Source: a virus. From it: 28,349 nucleotides of DNA. The DNA lies in the IMG/VR virus record IMGVR_UViG_3300031569_001129, positions 1 through 28,349 of that record; one strand, given 5' to 3'. Under the pieces are notes generated by a model. The model saw nothing but the letters and a program-made list of their open reading frames with translations, ran no database searches and was not told where the DNA came from. Each line of letters begins with the position of its first letter. Position 1 is the first letter of the stretch. Shown piece after piece: positions 15,075 through 23,200 of the stretch. The position numbers and the translations under genes were made by a program.

Positions 15075-16180
15075 TGAACATTTTTGATAAATTTTTTAAT
15101 AAATTTGCTTATAAATTTGATAAAGGATATCCTGACATGAATAATAATCAGGATGTTGTTCTTCTTGAATCTATATTAAAGGAATTAGGTATAAATTTAA
15201 AGGAAGGGGATGCTGAGGATGGTATAAATATTCTTAAAAAAGAATTTGAGTTTGGGGATGAGGATTTTAAAAAAGTATCTGGGAATAGGTATAAAATATT
15301 AGTCCCTAGATCAGAACGTTTTGGTTACGCCCAAAAAATAGATGCTTTAGAAGATTTTTTATTTGACCCTAACGCTAAGGGATCTTCAATGGGTGCAGTA
15401 TTATATAAAAGTGCAACCTTCCTATTAAAACCTTCAAATGCACAAGGTAGAGCATCAGCGGGTACAGAAAATGAAGATATTTTAGAAAATGAATTGAAAA
15501 AATACCTTGAAGATGGTTCTAAAAATATAGTATTTGTAGGTTCAAATAAAAACTATGTTACTAAAGGGATTAAAGATGTAGTGGGTGTAGGGTATGATGT
15601 TGCTGGAGGGAAAAAAGCAGATGTTGTACTAAAAGGTGATAAAGACTACCCAATATCTATTAAAAAGGATAATGCTGGTTTCTGGGAAAGTTCAGATTCT
15701 AGGTATAAAGATGTAGTTGCTAAACTATCTGAAAAAATTAAAAATGGTGATTTTTCTCCTAAATTAACATTTAAACCCTTTACTGATAAGTTAGGTAATC
15801 AAAAAGAAGGTATTAACATTATGTATAATGAAGAAACCGATAAAAAGGTAACAGGTATTATCGTAACTGATTTACCCTCTAAAGATGAAGAATCTATTAT
15901 ATTTGGTTCAGATGGTGCTGTAGTAATTTATAGAACATATTCCCCAAAGGATTTTAGTTTAGAAGGTGATACTGTAAGAGTTGAAGTTTCTAAAATCGTT
16001 GAAAATTTGGATGATATAGAAGCTTTTAACTTAGAACCAGTACTAAATATTAGACATGATTCCACTAGAAATTCAACTGGGGGGTTAAGAGCTACAGTAC
16101 AACCTGAAAGTTTACTATACAGAAATGGTAAATTAACAGGGGATAAAATTGAATTGTCGTATAACGAAATAATTAAATAA
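15074..16180 (+). CDS. Phage protein with PD-(D/E)XK nuclease-like core
   Basis: In this 368-residue protein the central region reads GGKKADVVLKGDKDYPISIKKDN (residues 178-200, split here by ADVVL and SIKK). Asp183 and Lys197/Lys198 fit the D-x(n)-(E/S)-x-K pattern of a PD-(D/E)XK fold, with Ser195 where Glu is usual. Glu138/140 in the preceding helix (ENEDILENELKKYL) fit the first motif. This suggests a nuclease-like or restriction-endonuclase-derived domain, possibly inactive. The N-terminal 40 residues are a separate helix; the C-terminal 120 residues are beta-rich and unassigned. It is embedded among probable virion genes, so it may be a packaged DNA-processing protein. Confidence 0.6.
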   Translation: MNIFDKFFNKFAYKFDKGYPDMNNNQDVVLLESILKELGINLKEGDAEDGINILKKEFEFGDEDFKKVSGNRYKILVPRSERFGYAQKIDALEDFLFDPNAKGSSMGAVLYKSATFLLKPSNAQGRASAGTENEDILENELKKYLEDGSKNIVFVGSNKNYVTKGIKDVVGVGYDVAGGKKADVVLKGDKDYPISIKKDNAGFWESSDSRYKDVVAKLSEKIKNGDFSPKLTFKPFTDKLGNQKEGINIMYNEETDKKVTGIIVTDLPSKDEESIIFGSDGAVVIYRTYSPKDFSLEGDTVRVEVSKIVENLDDIEAFNLEPVLNIRHDSTRNSTGGLRATVQPESLLYRNGKLTGDKIELSYNEIIK

Positions 16181-16182
16181 TT

Positions 16183-16956
16183 ATGTGTAAATGTGGCTGC
16201 GGAACATGCGAAACTAAAATACAAGGACCTTTACTTACTGAAAGTAAAGTAAAATCTTTATTATCTGAAGGTCTAAACCATCATATTAGTAATGCAATTC
16301 CATTACATGAAACCATATATAGATATGGCTCAATAAAACATTTATCTTTAATTAAAGAAGCACGTAAATTATATTCACGTAATGTAATTGACTTAAACGA
16401 ACATGATGTTGAATTAATAAAAACACATTTAGGTGAATGGGGTCTATATGAAGGTGAAAGTATACCTTTAGATTTACCTATGCTAAACGAAAGAGAAGAT
16501 GCTTTAGGTATCTACGATGACAATAAAGGAAATTCAGCTTCTATTAATAGAGCACGTGTTGGGTTTATGGCTGATATAGATGGTGAATACGATTTTCAAA
16601 TAGGTCCTGCAGCAACAATGAAAGAACTAATTAAAATGTTAGCTGATGAAGGATTTACACAAAAAATATTTGAAGCCCAATTTAAGGGTAAAGATGTTTC
16701 ATTAAACAAACCAAAACGTGGTGGTTCAAAAGCATACTATGTTTACGTTAAAGACGGAGACAAAGTTAAAAAAGTATCATTTGGTTCTGGTGGTTTAAGA
16801 GCAAAAATAAACAATAAAGATGCACGTAGCGCTTTTGCTGCACGTCATAATTGCGATAAGAAAAAGGATAGAACCACAGCTGGTTACTGGTCTTGTAATT
16901 TACCACGTTATGCCAAGGCTTTAGGGTTAGGTGCTAATAAAAATACTTTTTGGTAA
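16183..16956 (+). CDS. Phage protein with Cys-rich start and conserved basic C-terminal domain
   Basis: The first 9 residues of this 257-residue protein, MCKCGCGTC, hold four Cys that could bind a metal. They are followed by two prohead-protease-like sites, LLTES (residues 17-21) and LLSEG (26-30). The C-terminal 75 residues include KVKKVSFGSGG, AFAARHNCDKKKDRTTAGYW and SCNLPRYAKALGL. This arrangement of RHNC, the xRT/A core and YWSCN is one I recall at the C-terminus of many T4-like marine phage structural proteins. Function is unknown. If the first sites are cut, the Cys-rich leader would be removed during head maturation. It is followed one base later by a tiny zinc-ribbon gene. Confidence 0.72.
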   Translation: MCKCGCGTCETKIQGPLLTESKVKSLLSEGLNHHISNAIPLHETIYRYGSIKHLSLIKEARKLYSRNVIDLNEHDVELIKTHLGEWGLYEGESIPLDLPMLNEREDALGIYDDNKGNSASINRARVGFMADIDGEYDFQIGPAATMKELIKMLADEGFTQKIFEAQFKGKDVSLNKPKRGGSKAYYVYVKDGDKVKKVSFGSGGLRAKINNKDARSAFAARHNCDKKKDRTTAGYWSCNLPRYAKALGLGANKNTFW

Positions 16957-16957
16957 A

Positions 16958-17059
16958 ATGAAAGGATGCCCAAGATGTAAAAATACAATGTCCTATATAT
17001 CCTCATCTAATGGAGAATATTGGAAATGTAGAAGTTGTTATTATATAGTTATAACATGA
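16958..17059 (+). CDS. 33-residue zinc-ribbon microprotein
   Basis: ATG 16958 opens a 34-codon frame ending in TGA at 17057-17059. The product MKGCPRCKNTMSYISS... WKCRSCYYIVIT has two CxxC knuckles (CPRC, CRSC) 20 residues apart, which is a complete minimal zinc ribbon. Similar tiny proteins (CPxCxxxMSYIS... WxCxxC) occur in T4-like marine phages as I recall. It starts one base after the previous stop and overlaps the cupin gene's ATG as ATGA (17056-17059), which supports translation. It may bind nucleic acid or protein. Confidence 0.75.
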   Translation: MKGCPRCKNTMSYISSSNGEYWKCRSCYYIVIT

Positions 17060-17307
17060 ATACCTATGTAGATACTTCTAATATAAGAACATTCTCTAAA
17101 GATGTAGATGAAATGGAACTTATTTGGCATACGGATAATGAAGATAGAGATATTGAGGTATTAGAAGGTGAAGGGTGGCAATTCCAACGAGATAATGAAT
17201 TACCTTTGGTACTTAAAGAAGGGGATCGTATATTTATACCACGACATCAAGTTCATAGGGTAATAAAAGGTGAAACTGATTTAAAAATAAAAATAAAAAA
17301 CTTATAG
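17056..17307 (+). CDS. Small cupin-like protein
   Basis: I start this 83-residue protein at ATG 17056, which overlaps the microprotein stop, rather than at TTG 17035, which lies inside it. The sequence has a single-domain cupin pattern: ELIWHTDNEDRDIEVLEGEGW, then LPLVLKEGDRIFIPRHQVHRVIKG, where GD-x-IFIP and the following His residues match cupin motif 2. Such domains may bind a metal or small molecule. Family members of this size are frequent in myoviruses without known function. The gene closes the block, and a hairpin terminator follows. Confidence 0.72.
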   Translation: MNTYVDTSNIRTFSKDVDEMELIWHTDNEDRDIEVLEGEGWQFQRDNELPLVLKEGDRIFIPRHQVHRVIKGETDLKIKIKNL

Positions 17308-17351
17308 ACAGATTCATAGCCTGTCGCGATTAAAAAATAAAATGACATCTG

Positions 17352-17378
17352 TGGCGTCTCCTTTGGAGATGCCATTTT
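17352..17378 (+). terminator. Rho-independent terminator
   Basis: TGGCGTCTCC (17352-17361) pairs with GGAGATGCCA (17365-17374) over 10 base pairs including one G-T, with a TTT loop and a TTTT tail. It ends the long block that begins at 5907. The TTTG element of the next promoter (17362-17365) is the loop plus one stem base. Confidence 0.82.
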
Positions 17379-17393
17379 CAATTCGTATATTTA
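17362..17393 (+). promoter_or_regulatory. Class I promoter (TTTG-N20-TATATTTA)
   Basis: TTTG at 17362-17365, a 20-base spacer ending TTCG, and TATATTTA at 17386-17393, 27 bases from the first base of the box to the ATG at 17413. The -33-like element is in the terminator hairpin loop, the same interleaving as at 5819-5861. Confidence 0.68.
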
Positions 17394-17412
17394 ATAGTTA
17401 AACAAATAATAA

Positions 17413-18723
17413 ATGTCTAAAAACATAGTAATGATTGGTGCAGGAGTAGCAAATGTAAATGCTGCTACTAAGTTAGTTGATAATAACTTTGATGGTAAAA
17501 TTACCATTATTGATATGGGTAAAAATTCATATGAAAGGCCATATGAAGATGTAATGACCGGGTTCTTAGGAGCTGGTGGTTGGTCAGATGGTAAATTAAC
17601 ATATCATACCGCAATTGGTGGTCAACTAACAAAATATACAGGTGACGAAAAAGCAATGGAATTAATGGATCAAGTGATTACTAATTTTAAACGCTTCCAC
17701 CCTAAACCAGAAGAAGTACAAGTCTCTAACCCTATAGCTGAACCCGATTTTATTAAACCACACTTTGGTTTACGTTTATTTCCTGTATGGCACGTTGGCA
17801 CAGATTATTTACACGAAATTGGTAAAAATTGGTTCGATTATTTAGAATCAAAGGGTGTTGAATTTATTTGGGAAACCAAAGTATCAGATATTGATTTTGA
17901 TACAAACAACATCCGCGCTCGACTATTAGATGGAGGTGAAGAAATTAATATTAATTACGATGAACTTATATTTGGTGTAGGTAAATCAGGTATTGATTTT
18001 GGTAAACAGCTAGCTGAAAAATACAACTTACCAACTGAAGCTAAATCAGTACAAATTGGTGTGCGTTTTGAAGCACCACAGGAACATTTCCAAAAATTAA
18101 TAGATGTATCTTACGATTTTAAACTTTATCGCAAATTTGAGGATGAGGGCGTATCGCTTCGTTCATTCTGTACTAACAATAATGCAGCTTATGTGGCCGT
18201 AGAGCAAACATATGGAGATCATAGTTACAATGGTCATGCTAAAAAGGATGAAGCATTCCGTAATGATATGACCAACTTTGGTATATTAATGGAAATTAAG
18301 GGCATTGAAAAACCGTTTGACTGGTCAAGAAATGTAGTACAATCTATAAACAAAGAAGGTACTGGTTTATATTATAGCCCAACTCGTAAACCTTCTACTA
18401 CATCTGAAGGTATAGATGTGTCTGCTATACAAATTAATAAAAAAGAATTTAGTATTGTAAGAAACCATTTTAAAGGGTATTTTAAATATATAGACGATTT
18501 TATATCGGATATGAAAATAGTATTTCCTACATTAAATGATGATTGGGGGATTTATATCCCCGAAGTAAAATATCTATCACCTGAGCCACTTGTCGATTAT
18601 ACTAATTTAGCCCTGACAAAGTTTCCTAATGTTCATTTTGTAGGAGACGCATTATCCGCTAGGGGTATAACGGTAAGTGGTGCACAAGGGATATATGTTG
18701 CCGAAGACCTTATTAAATCTTAA
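17413..18723 (+). CDS. FAD-dependent dehydrogenase (COG2509-like)
   Basis: This 436-residue flavoprotein opens with the dinucleotide-binding motif GAGVAN (residues 9-14) and an IDMG acidic strand end. It continues with GGWSDGKLTYHT and the paired signatures GVGKSGIDFGKQL and VQIGVRFEAP. These match the layout of uncharacterised FAD-dependent dehydrogenases of the COG2509 group. It ends with FVGDALSARGITVSGAQGIYVAEDL, the usual C-terminal FAD-contact motif GDxxxxxGI..A...G. There is no signal peptide, so it is cytoplasmic. Substrate is unknown. It is preceded by its own class I promoter and stands apart from neighbours, which suggests an auxiliary metabolic gene acquired from a bacterium. Confidence 0.82.
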   Translation: MSKNIVMIGAGVANVNAATKLVDNNFDGKITIIDMGKNSYERPYEDVMTGFLGAGGWSDGKLTYHTAIGGQLTKYTGDEKAMELMDQVITNFKRFHPKPEEVQVSNPIAEPDFIKPHFGLRLFPVWHVGTDYLHEIGKNWFDYLESKGVEFIWETKVSDIDFDTNNIRARLLDGGEEININYDELIFGVGKSGIDFGKQLAEKYNLPTEAKSVQIGVRFEAPQEHFQKLIDVSYDFKLYRKFEDEGVSLRSFCTNNNAAYVAVEQTYGDHSYNGHAKKDEAFRNDMTNFGILMEIKGIEKPFDWSRNVVQSINKEGTGLYYSPTRKPSTTSEGIDVSAIQINKKEFSIVRNHFKGYFKYIDDFISDMKIVFPTLNDDWGIYIPEVKYLSPEPLVDYTNLALTKFPNVHFVGDALSARGITVSGAQGIYVAEDLIKS

Positions 18724-18738
18724 ATTAAATAATGTTTA

Positions 18739-18748
18739 ATATTTATAA
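18739..18748 (+). promoter_or_regulatory. Class II promoter candidate (ATATTTATAA)
   Basis: ATATTTATAA begins 25 bases before the ATG at 18764, in the 40-base gap after the dehydrogenase. No TTTG is seen at the class I distance. Confidence 0.55.
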
Positions 18749-18763
18749 TAAAATACGAAATTA

Positions 18764-21700
18764 ATGAAACATTTTTATCTATTTTTTACTTTACTATTAG
18801 TACTGTCAAGTTGTACTAAGGAGTTTGGTATAAAAACTACATCAATCCCCCCTGAAGGAGGTCAAGTATTTCCACCTGAAGGAACTTATAAGGAAGGGAG
18901 TGTTGTTGTATTAAATGCTGCCCCAAGTAGTGAATATGAATTTGAAAAATGGTCTGGAGACGCTTCAGGTACAGATAAGTCTACGGAAGTTGTTGTTGAT
19001 GGTTTTAAAAACATTAATGCTAACTTTAAATTAAGACAATACGAATTATTACTAAATGTTGTGGGTAATGGCGAGATAACAGAAACTGTTGTTAATACTG
19101 GAAAAGGAACTGATTATGATTCTGGATCCTTAGTTAGATTAGAAGCTGTCCCTGCGTATGGTTATTATTTTAGTAAGTGGTCTATCGATGCTACCGGTGA
19201 AGAAAACCCAATCAATATAACAGTAGACAGACCTAAAAATGTAAGAGCAACCTTTGAAAAACTCTCCTTTGGTTTACAAGTAAACACTTTAAGAAATGGT
19301 AAAGTTATTCAAGAAATAATAAGTACCGGAAAGGGAACTGACTATGAGTTTGGTACTACTGTTAGATTAACTGCATTACCTGAAACTGGATCAGACTTTA
19401 TTAAATGGCAGAAAGGTGATAGGAGTTCTTCCAATAAAAACCCTGTTGATATACTCATAGACAGACCTAAAGAGATAATTTCAATATTTGAGTTCGGACT
19501 ATACAATAAAAGTGTAGGTAAATGGAAGATTAAAAGACCCGCACGAAGTAATAAAGGTATTAATTTCGATGTTTCAAACATAATTTTTAGTAGTGAAGAT
19601 GACCACGAGTTTAAGCTTAACTACTCTGGAGGGCAAATAATTGGTATCTTTGAGGTTACTTCAAATACAACTATATTACTTGAAGGAATAGGAGAACTAT
19701 CTAATGTTCAGATAATAGAAGAAAAAATATCATTTAATATAAAGATTACTAACTTATTTCAATTTGATGTTGAGGGGGATAAATCAGTAACATATAAAGA
19801 AAATGAAATATACATACCCGATCCTATATTTGAACAAACTTTAATAGATACTGGCTATGATGATATTCTTGATGGATATGTAAAAGATTCTATAGTATTA
19901 AGTATTAATGAATTAGATTTAAGTAATAAATTAATAACACAATATAATGGGTTAGAAGAGTTTGTAAATCTTACAAATTTAAATCTTAGTGGAAATGTAA
20001 TAACAGATGTTCCTTTAATCAATCTTAATAAGCTAACGACTCTTAATTTAAGTAACACAGGTTTAACTGAGTTAGATTTATCCTATAATAATCTTATTAC
20101 CTTATTAGACCTTACAGGTAACCCTTTATTAGAATGTGTAAAAGTAAGTTCTCAACTATTTGAACAAATACCTATTGGATGGACTTATGATACTAGTACG
20201 ACATTTGAATTAGAATGTGATTGTCCTACGTTATCACTTATATCTGGACCAGTATCCCAAGAGGTGTGTGATGGGGGGGAAATGCAACCCCTAGTCTTTG
20301 AGTTTGGAGGTACTGACACCACTATAAACGTTGATGATTTAGGATTAGTAACTGACATTTCTAATGGGACATTAACCATATCAGGTACTCCTACTTTTGT
20401 AAGTGATAATTATAGTTTCTCTGTATTTACAAGTGATGGAAAGGAAAACTGTGCTCAAGTATCACAGACTATTACCTTAAATAAAATCGAACTACCTACT
20501 ATAACTTTAGATTCTGGTTCCCTAAATCAATCTTTTTACACTTTCCAATCAATGGTTCCTATTGTAGTTACCATAGGAGGAGGTGCTACCGGTTTAACTT
20601 TTGAGGGACCTGAAGATAGGGATATAACTCAAGTAGGAAATACCTATACAATCCAAGCTAACTTTTCTGAAGTGGGGACCAATAGTGGAACAATAACAAC
20701 TATAAGTGAAGATGGTTGTAATGAAGTTTCACTAACTGCTACAATAACAGTCCTTAATATACCTCCTCCACCAGCAAACACATCATCAGGAGGCTCAACA
20801 TCGGGGAGTACAACGACATCTACCACTTTTACTTGTGAATGCCCAGATGCAACAGTAGGGGATGAAATAACAATAAGTGGGACTGTATATAAAGTTGTAG
20901 ATAATTCAACTATAGGAGGTCAAATAGCAGCAGGGAATTATAATTTATGTACAACGTTAGTGACGAGTATGTATCAACTATTTAAGAATAATACTACATT
21001 TAACTCTGACATCAGTTTTTGGGACACATCTAATGTAACAAATATGCATGGTGTATTTTGGGGAACTTCATCATTCAATCAAGATATCAGTAATTGGGAT
21101 ATGTCAAGTGTTCTAAATACGAATAAGATGTTTGATAGAGCCCATGCTTTTAATCAAGATATTAGTGGTTGGGATGTATCAAATGTGACCAACATGGCAC
21201 TGATGTTCTATGATGCACTTGCATTTAATCAACCCCTTGGTAGTTGGACTGTGTCAAGTGTGACTAGTATGGAACGTATGTTTAGAGGCGCACGTGTTTT
21301 TAATCAAGATATTAGTAGTTGGAATACTTCAAATGTTACTACCATGTCTGCTATGTTTCTAGGCGCATTAGTATTTAATCAAAACATAGGTAGTTGGAAT
21401 ACTTCTAGTGTTACTAATATGTATAGTATGTTTGCTGGTGCATCAGCGTTTAATCAAAGCCTAAATAGTTGGGATGTTAGTAATGTTACTACTATGTGGG
21501 ATATGTTTCAATCCGCTGATAGTTTTAATGGAAACTTAAGTAGTTGGAATACTTCAAGTGTGACTACTATGATGAATATGTTTAAATACGCAAGAAGTTT
21601 CAACCAAGATATTAGTAGTTGGAATGTTAGTAGTGTAACTACTATGGCTGTTATGTTTTTTGAAGCAGATAATTTTAATCAAAATATAGGCAGTTGGAAT

Positions 21701-21871
21701 ACTACAGCGGTTACTGATATGTATTCTATGTTTAATAGTGCAGATGATTTTAACCAAGATTTAACAGGGTGGTGTGTTTCGAATATTACATCTGAACCAA
21801 GTGCTTTTGCAACATCTTCTTCACTTACAAACGCTAACAAACCAATATGGGGAACGTGTCCCGGAGATTAA
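18764..21871 (+). CDS. Giant repeat lipoprotein (InlB-like, LRR, BspA/DUF285)
   Basis: This 1035-residue envelope protein begins with a lipoprotein signal ending LSSC (Cys17). Residues ~22-90, 92-166 and 168-245 are three divergent InlB B-repeat-like domains, each with a Y/DFxKW core and a closing NxxANF or RATF strand. A central beta region precedes a leucine-rich segment (about 350-470) opening with [18 protein letters not shown], an entry phrase typical of flavobacterial LRR proteins. An Ig/cadherin-like stretch and a Ser/Thr/Gly linker follow. Residues 736-1010 are eleven 25-residue BspA/DUF285 repeats with MF...[15 protein letters not shown] character. It is a host-like surface protein, probably for adhesion or receptor masking; use in the virion as a fibre is less likely because of the lipobox. 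It has its own class II promoter candidate. Confidence 0.85.
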   Translation: MKHFYLFFTLLLVLSSCTKEFGIKTTSIPPEGGQVFPPEGTYKEGSVVVLNAAPSSEYEFEKWSGDASGTDKSTEVVVDGFKNINANFKLRQYELLLNVVGNGEITETVVNTGKGTDYDSGSLVRLEAVPAYGYYFSKWSIDATGEENPINITVDRPKNVRATFEKLSFGLQVNTLRNGKVIQEIISTGKGTDYEFGTTVRLTALPETGSDFIKWQKGDRSSSNKNPVDILIDRPKEIISIFEFGLYNKSVGKWKIKRPARSNKGINFDVSNIIFSSEDDHEFKLNYSGGQIIGIFEVTSNTTILLEGIGELSNVQIIEEKISFNIKITNLFQFDVEGDKSVTYKENEIYIPDPIFEQTLIDTGYDDILDGYVKDSIVLSINELDLSNKLITQYNGLEEFVNLTNLNLSGNVITDVPLINLNKLTTLNLSNTGLTELDLSYNNLITLLDLTGNPLLECVKVSSQLFEQIPIGWTYDTSTTFELECDCPTLSLISGPVSQEVCDGGEMQPLVFEFGGTDTTINVDDLGLVTDISNGTLTISGTPTFVSDNYSFSVFTSDGKENCAQVSQTITLNKIELPTITLDSGSLNQSFYTFQSMVPIVVTIGGGATGLTFEGPEDRDITQVGNTYTIQANFSEVGTNSGTITTISEDGCNEVSLTATITVLNIPPPPANTSSGGSTSGSTTTSTTFTCECPDATVGDEITISGTVYKVVDNSTIGGQIAAGNYNLCTTLVTSMYQLFKNNTTFNSDISFWDTSNVTNMHGVFWGTSSFNQDISNWDMSSVLNTNKMFDRAHAFNQDISGWDVSNVTNMALMFYDALAFNQPLGSWTVSSVTSMERMFRGARVFNQDISSWNTSNVTTMSAMFLGALVFNQNIGSWNTSSVTNMYSMFAGASAFNQSLNSWDVSNVTTMWDMFQSADSFNGNLSSWNTSSVTTMMNMFKYARSFNQDISSWNVSSVTTMAVMFFEADNFNQNIGSWNTTAVTDMYSMFNSADDFNQDLTGWCVSNITSEPSAFATSSSLTNANKPIWGTCPGD
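20969..21793 (+). repeat. Eleven tandem 75-base coding repeats (DUF285 units)
   Basis: Eleven in-frame units of 25 codons encode residues 736-1010 of the lipoprotein. The conserved positions are M..MF....FNQ(D/N)(I/L)(S/G)SW(N/D)(T/V)S(S/N)VT. The DNA copies differ at many sites, so they are old protein repeats rather than a recent expansion, but the matching stretches could still allow slippage or recombination. Confidence 0.9.
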
Positions 21872-21888
21872 ATAAAACATTCAATAAA

Positions 21889-21920
21889 TTTGGTATATTA
21901 AATTATTATTCGTATATTTA
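21889..21920 (+). promoter_or_regulatory. Class I promoter (TTTG-N20-TATATTTA)
   Basis: TTTG at 21889-21892, a 20-base spacer ending TTCG, and TATATTTA at 21913-21920, with the ATG at 21939. It drives the small-protein, nucleotidyltransferase and kinase operon. Confidence 0.65.
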
Positions 21921-21938
21921 CCAATAAAATAGAGATAC

Positions 21939-22205
21939 ATGTCAAAACAAACAAAAACACCTTTCCCACAAAGTCGTAAATTAACTAAACCCGATGGTAC
22001 TATTGCCTATACTTGGGATGGTAAAATGCATAACTGGGAAGGACCAGCACTAATCCCTGAAGGGAATACTCGAAAAGCAGAATATTACCTTTATGGTTTT
22101 AAGATGAGTAAAGATGAATGGGGTGAAACTCGAAGACAAAGAGAAGGAGTACCATTTTATAAAAACCAATCTATGAAGGCACAGCTATCAGATTATAGAA
22201 ATTAA
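21939..22205 (+). CDS. Conserved small phage protein, function unknown
   Basis: This 88-residue soluble protein contains PFPQSRKLTKPDGTIAY and TWDGKMHNWEGPALIPEG followed by KAEYYLYGFKMSKDEW. This sequence type, resembling a single MORN-like strand pair, occurs as a conserved hypothetical in marine T4-like phages as I recall. No catalytic residues are evident. It is first in a small operon behind a class I promoter and ends 4 bases before the nucleotidyltransferase start. Confidence 0.75.
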   Translation: MSKQTKTPFPQSRKLTKPDGTIAYTWDGKMHNWEGPALIPEGNTRKAEYYLYGFKMSKDEWGETRRQREGVPFYKNQSMKAQLSDYRN

Positions 22206-22209
22206 TCTA

Positions 22210-22635
22210 ATGAAAAAAGCAGTTATAGTAAGTGGTTACTTTAACCCGGTACACAAAGGCCATTTAGAGTTATTTAATAAAGCTAAAGAACAAGGTGATG
22301 AGTTATGGGTTATTATAAACAGTGATTTGCAACGTGAATTAAAGGGAAGTAAAGAATTCATGAACGAAGACGAACGAATGCAAATAGTTAGCAGTTTAAA
22401 AATGGTAAACTTAACAATGGTTTCTATAGATGAAGATAATACAGTAAGTGAAACATTAAGAGCACTTCACGTTAAAGCAATAGCTAAAGACCCAAAATGG
22501 GAAATAGCATTTGCAAATGGTGGAGACCAAAATAACAATTCTATACCAGAAGCTAGGATATGTCAAGAACTTGGCATATATTTAATGGATGGTTTAGGAA
22601 ATAAAATTCAATCCAGTAGTTGGTTATTAAAATAA
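22210..22635 (+). CDS. Cytidylyltransferase-like nucleotidyltransferase
   Basis: This 141-residue HxGH enzyme has GYFNPVHKGHLELFNKA (His15, His18) near the start, WVIINSDLQRELKGSKEFM with the conserved ERM helix after it (EDERMQIV), and GGDQNNNSIPEARICQELG near the end. The pattern resembles HldE C-terminal adenylyltransferases, glycerol-3-phosphate cytidylyltransferase and archaeal FAD synthetase. It would join a nucleotide to a phosphorylated small molecule. It is the third nucleotidyltransferase domain in the window and lies directly before a NadR-like kinase, so a cofactor-salvage role is possible. Confidence 0.8.
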   Translation: MKKAVIVSGYFNPVHKGHLELFNKAKEQGDELWVIINSDLQRELKGSKEFMNEDERMQIVSSLKMVNLTMVSIDEDNTVSETLRALHVKAIAKDPKWEIAFANGGDQNNNSIPEARICQELGIYLMDGLGNKIQSSSWLLK

Positions 22636-22642
22636 ATAAGTT

Positions 22643-23173
22643 ATGAAAATAGGTTTATGTGGTACAATGAGTGTAGGTAAAACTACATTAGTAAATACAT
22701 TAAAGGAATTAAAACAATTTAAGGGTTATGAGTTTGCTACTGAACGTAGCAAATATTTAATGGGTTTAGGTATTCCATTAAATACTGATTCTACATTAAA
22801 AGGTCAAACAGTGTTTTTAGCTGAAAGATGTGCTGAATTAATGAAGGAAAATATAATTACTGATAGAACTATATTAGATGTTATAGCATTTACTAATTCT
22901 TCTAAATCAATTGATTATAAAGATAAAGAAGTATTTGAGCAGTATGCTATAGAATTTTTAAGAGAATATGATTATATATTTTATATTTCTCCTGAAGGTA
23001 TTCCTATTGAAGATAATGGTGTTCGTGAAACAGATGAATATTATAGGGATGTAATTGATTTTTCTATTACACATTTAATTAAAACATATGGGCATAGGAT
23101 TAATAATATTGAAGTCATTAAAGGCAGTACAGAAAAACGTATAGAACAAATATTAAAGTTTATAGGAAATTAG
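22643..23173 (+). CDS. NadR-like / AAA_28 P-loop kinase
   Basis: This 176-residue protein has Walker A GTMSVGKT at residues 7-14, ATERSKYLM, the segment IITDRTILDVIAF and a C-terminal YDYIFYISPEG strand. This is the layout of AAA_28 (NadR ribosylnicotinamide kinase-like) and phage nucleoside kinases. It should phosphorylate a nucleoside or nucleotide in the cytoplasm. It follows the nucleotidyltransferase by 7 bases and is the last gene before a class II promoter candidate. The exact substrate cannot be read; thymidylate/deoxynucleoside kinase is the main alternative. Confidence 0.78.
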   Translation: MKIGLCGTMSVGKTTLVNTLKELKQFKGYEFATERSKYLMGLGIPLNTDSTLKGQTVFLAERCAELMKENIITDRTILDVIAFTNSSKSIDYKDKEVFEQYAIEFLREYDYIFYISPEGIPIEDNGVRETDEYYRDVIDFSITHLIKTYGHRINNIEVIKGSTEKRIEQILKFIGN

Positions 23174-23175
23174 TC

Positions 23176-23185
23176 ATATTTATAA
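23176..23185 (+). promoter_or_regulatory. Class II promoter candidate (ATATTTATAA)
   Basis: ATATTTATAA begins 25 bases before the ATG at 23201 and two bases after the kinase stop. It may start the transcript running into the terminase. Confidence 0.58.
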
Positions 23186-23200
23186 TAAAACTCTACTATA

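Noticed and set aside
17035-17055. TTG start at 17035 for the cupin-like gene
   Set aside because: It falls inside the zinc-ribbon microgene; ATG 17056 overlaps that gene's stop as ATGA.
17307-17325. Small hairpin GACAG...CTGTC after the cupin gene
   Set aside because: Only five base pairs with a nine-base loop and no T tract; the real terminator is at 17352-17378.
20969-21793. Possible CRISPR-like or satellite array
   Set aside because: The 75-base units are in frame, diverged and encode DUF285 protein repeats; there are no unique spacers.
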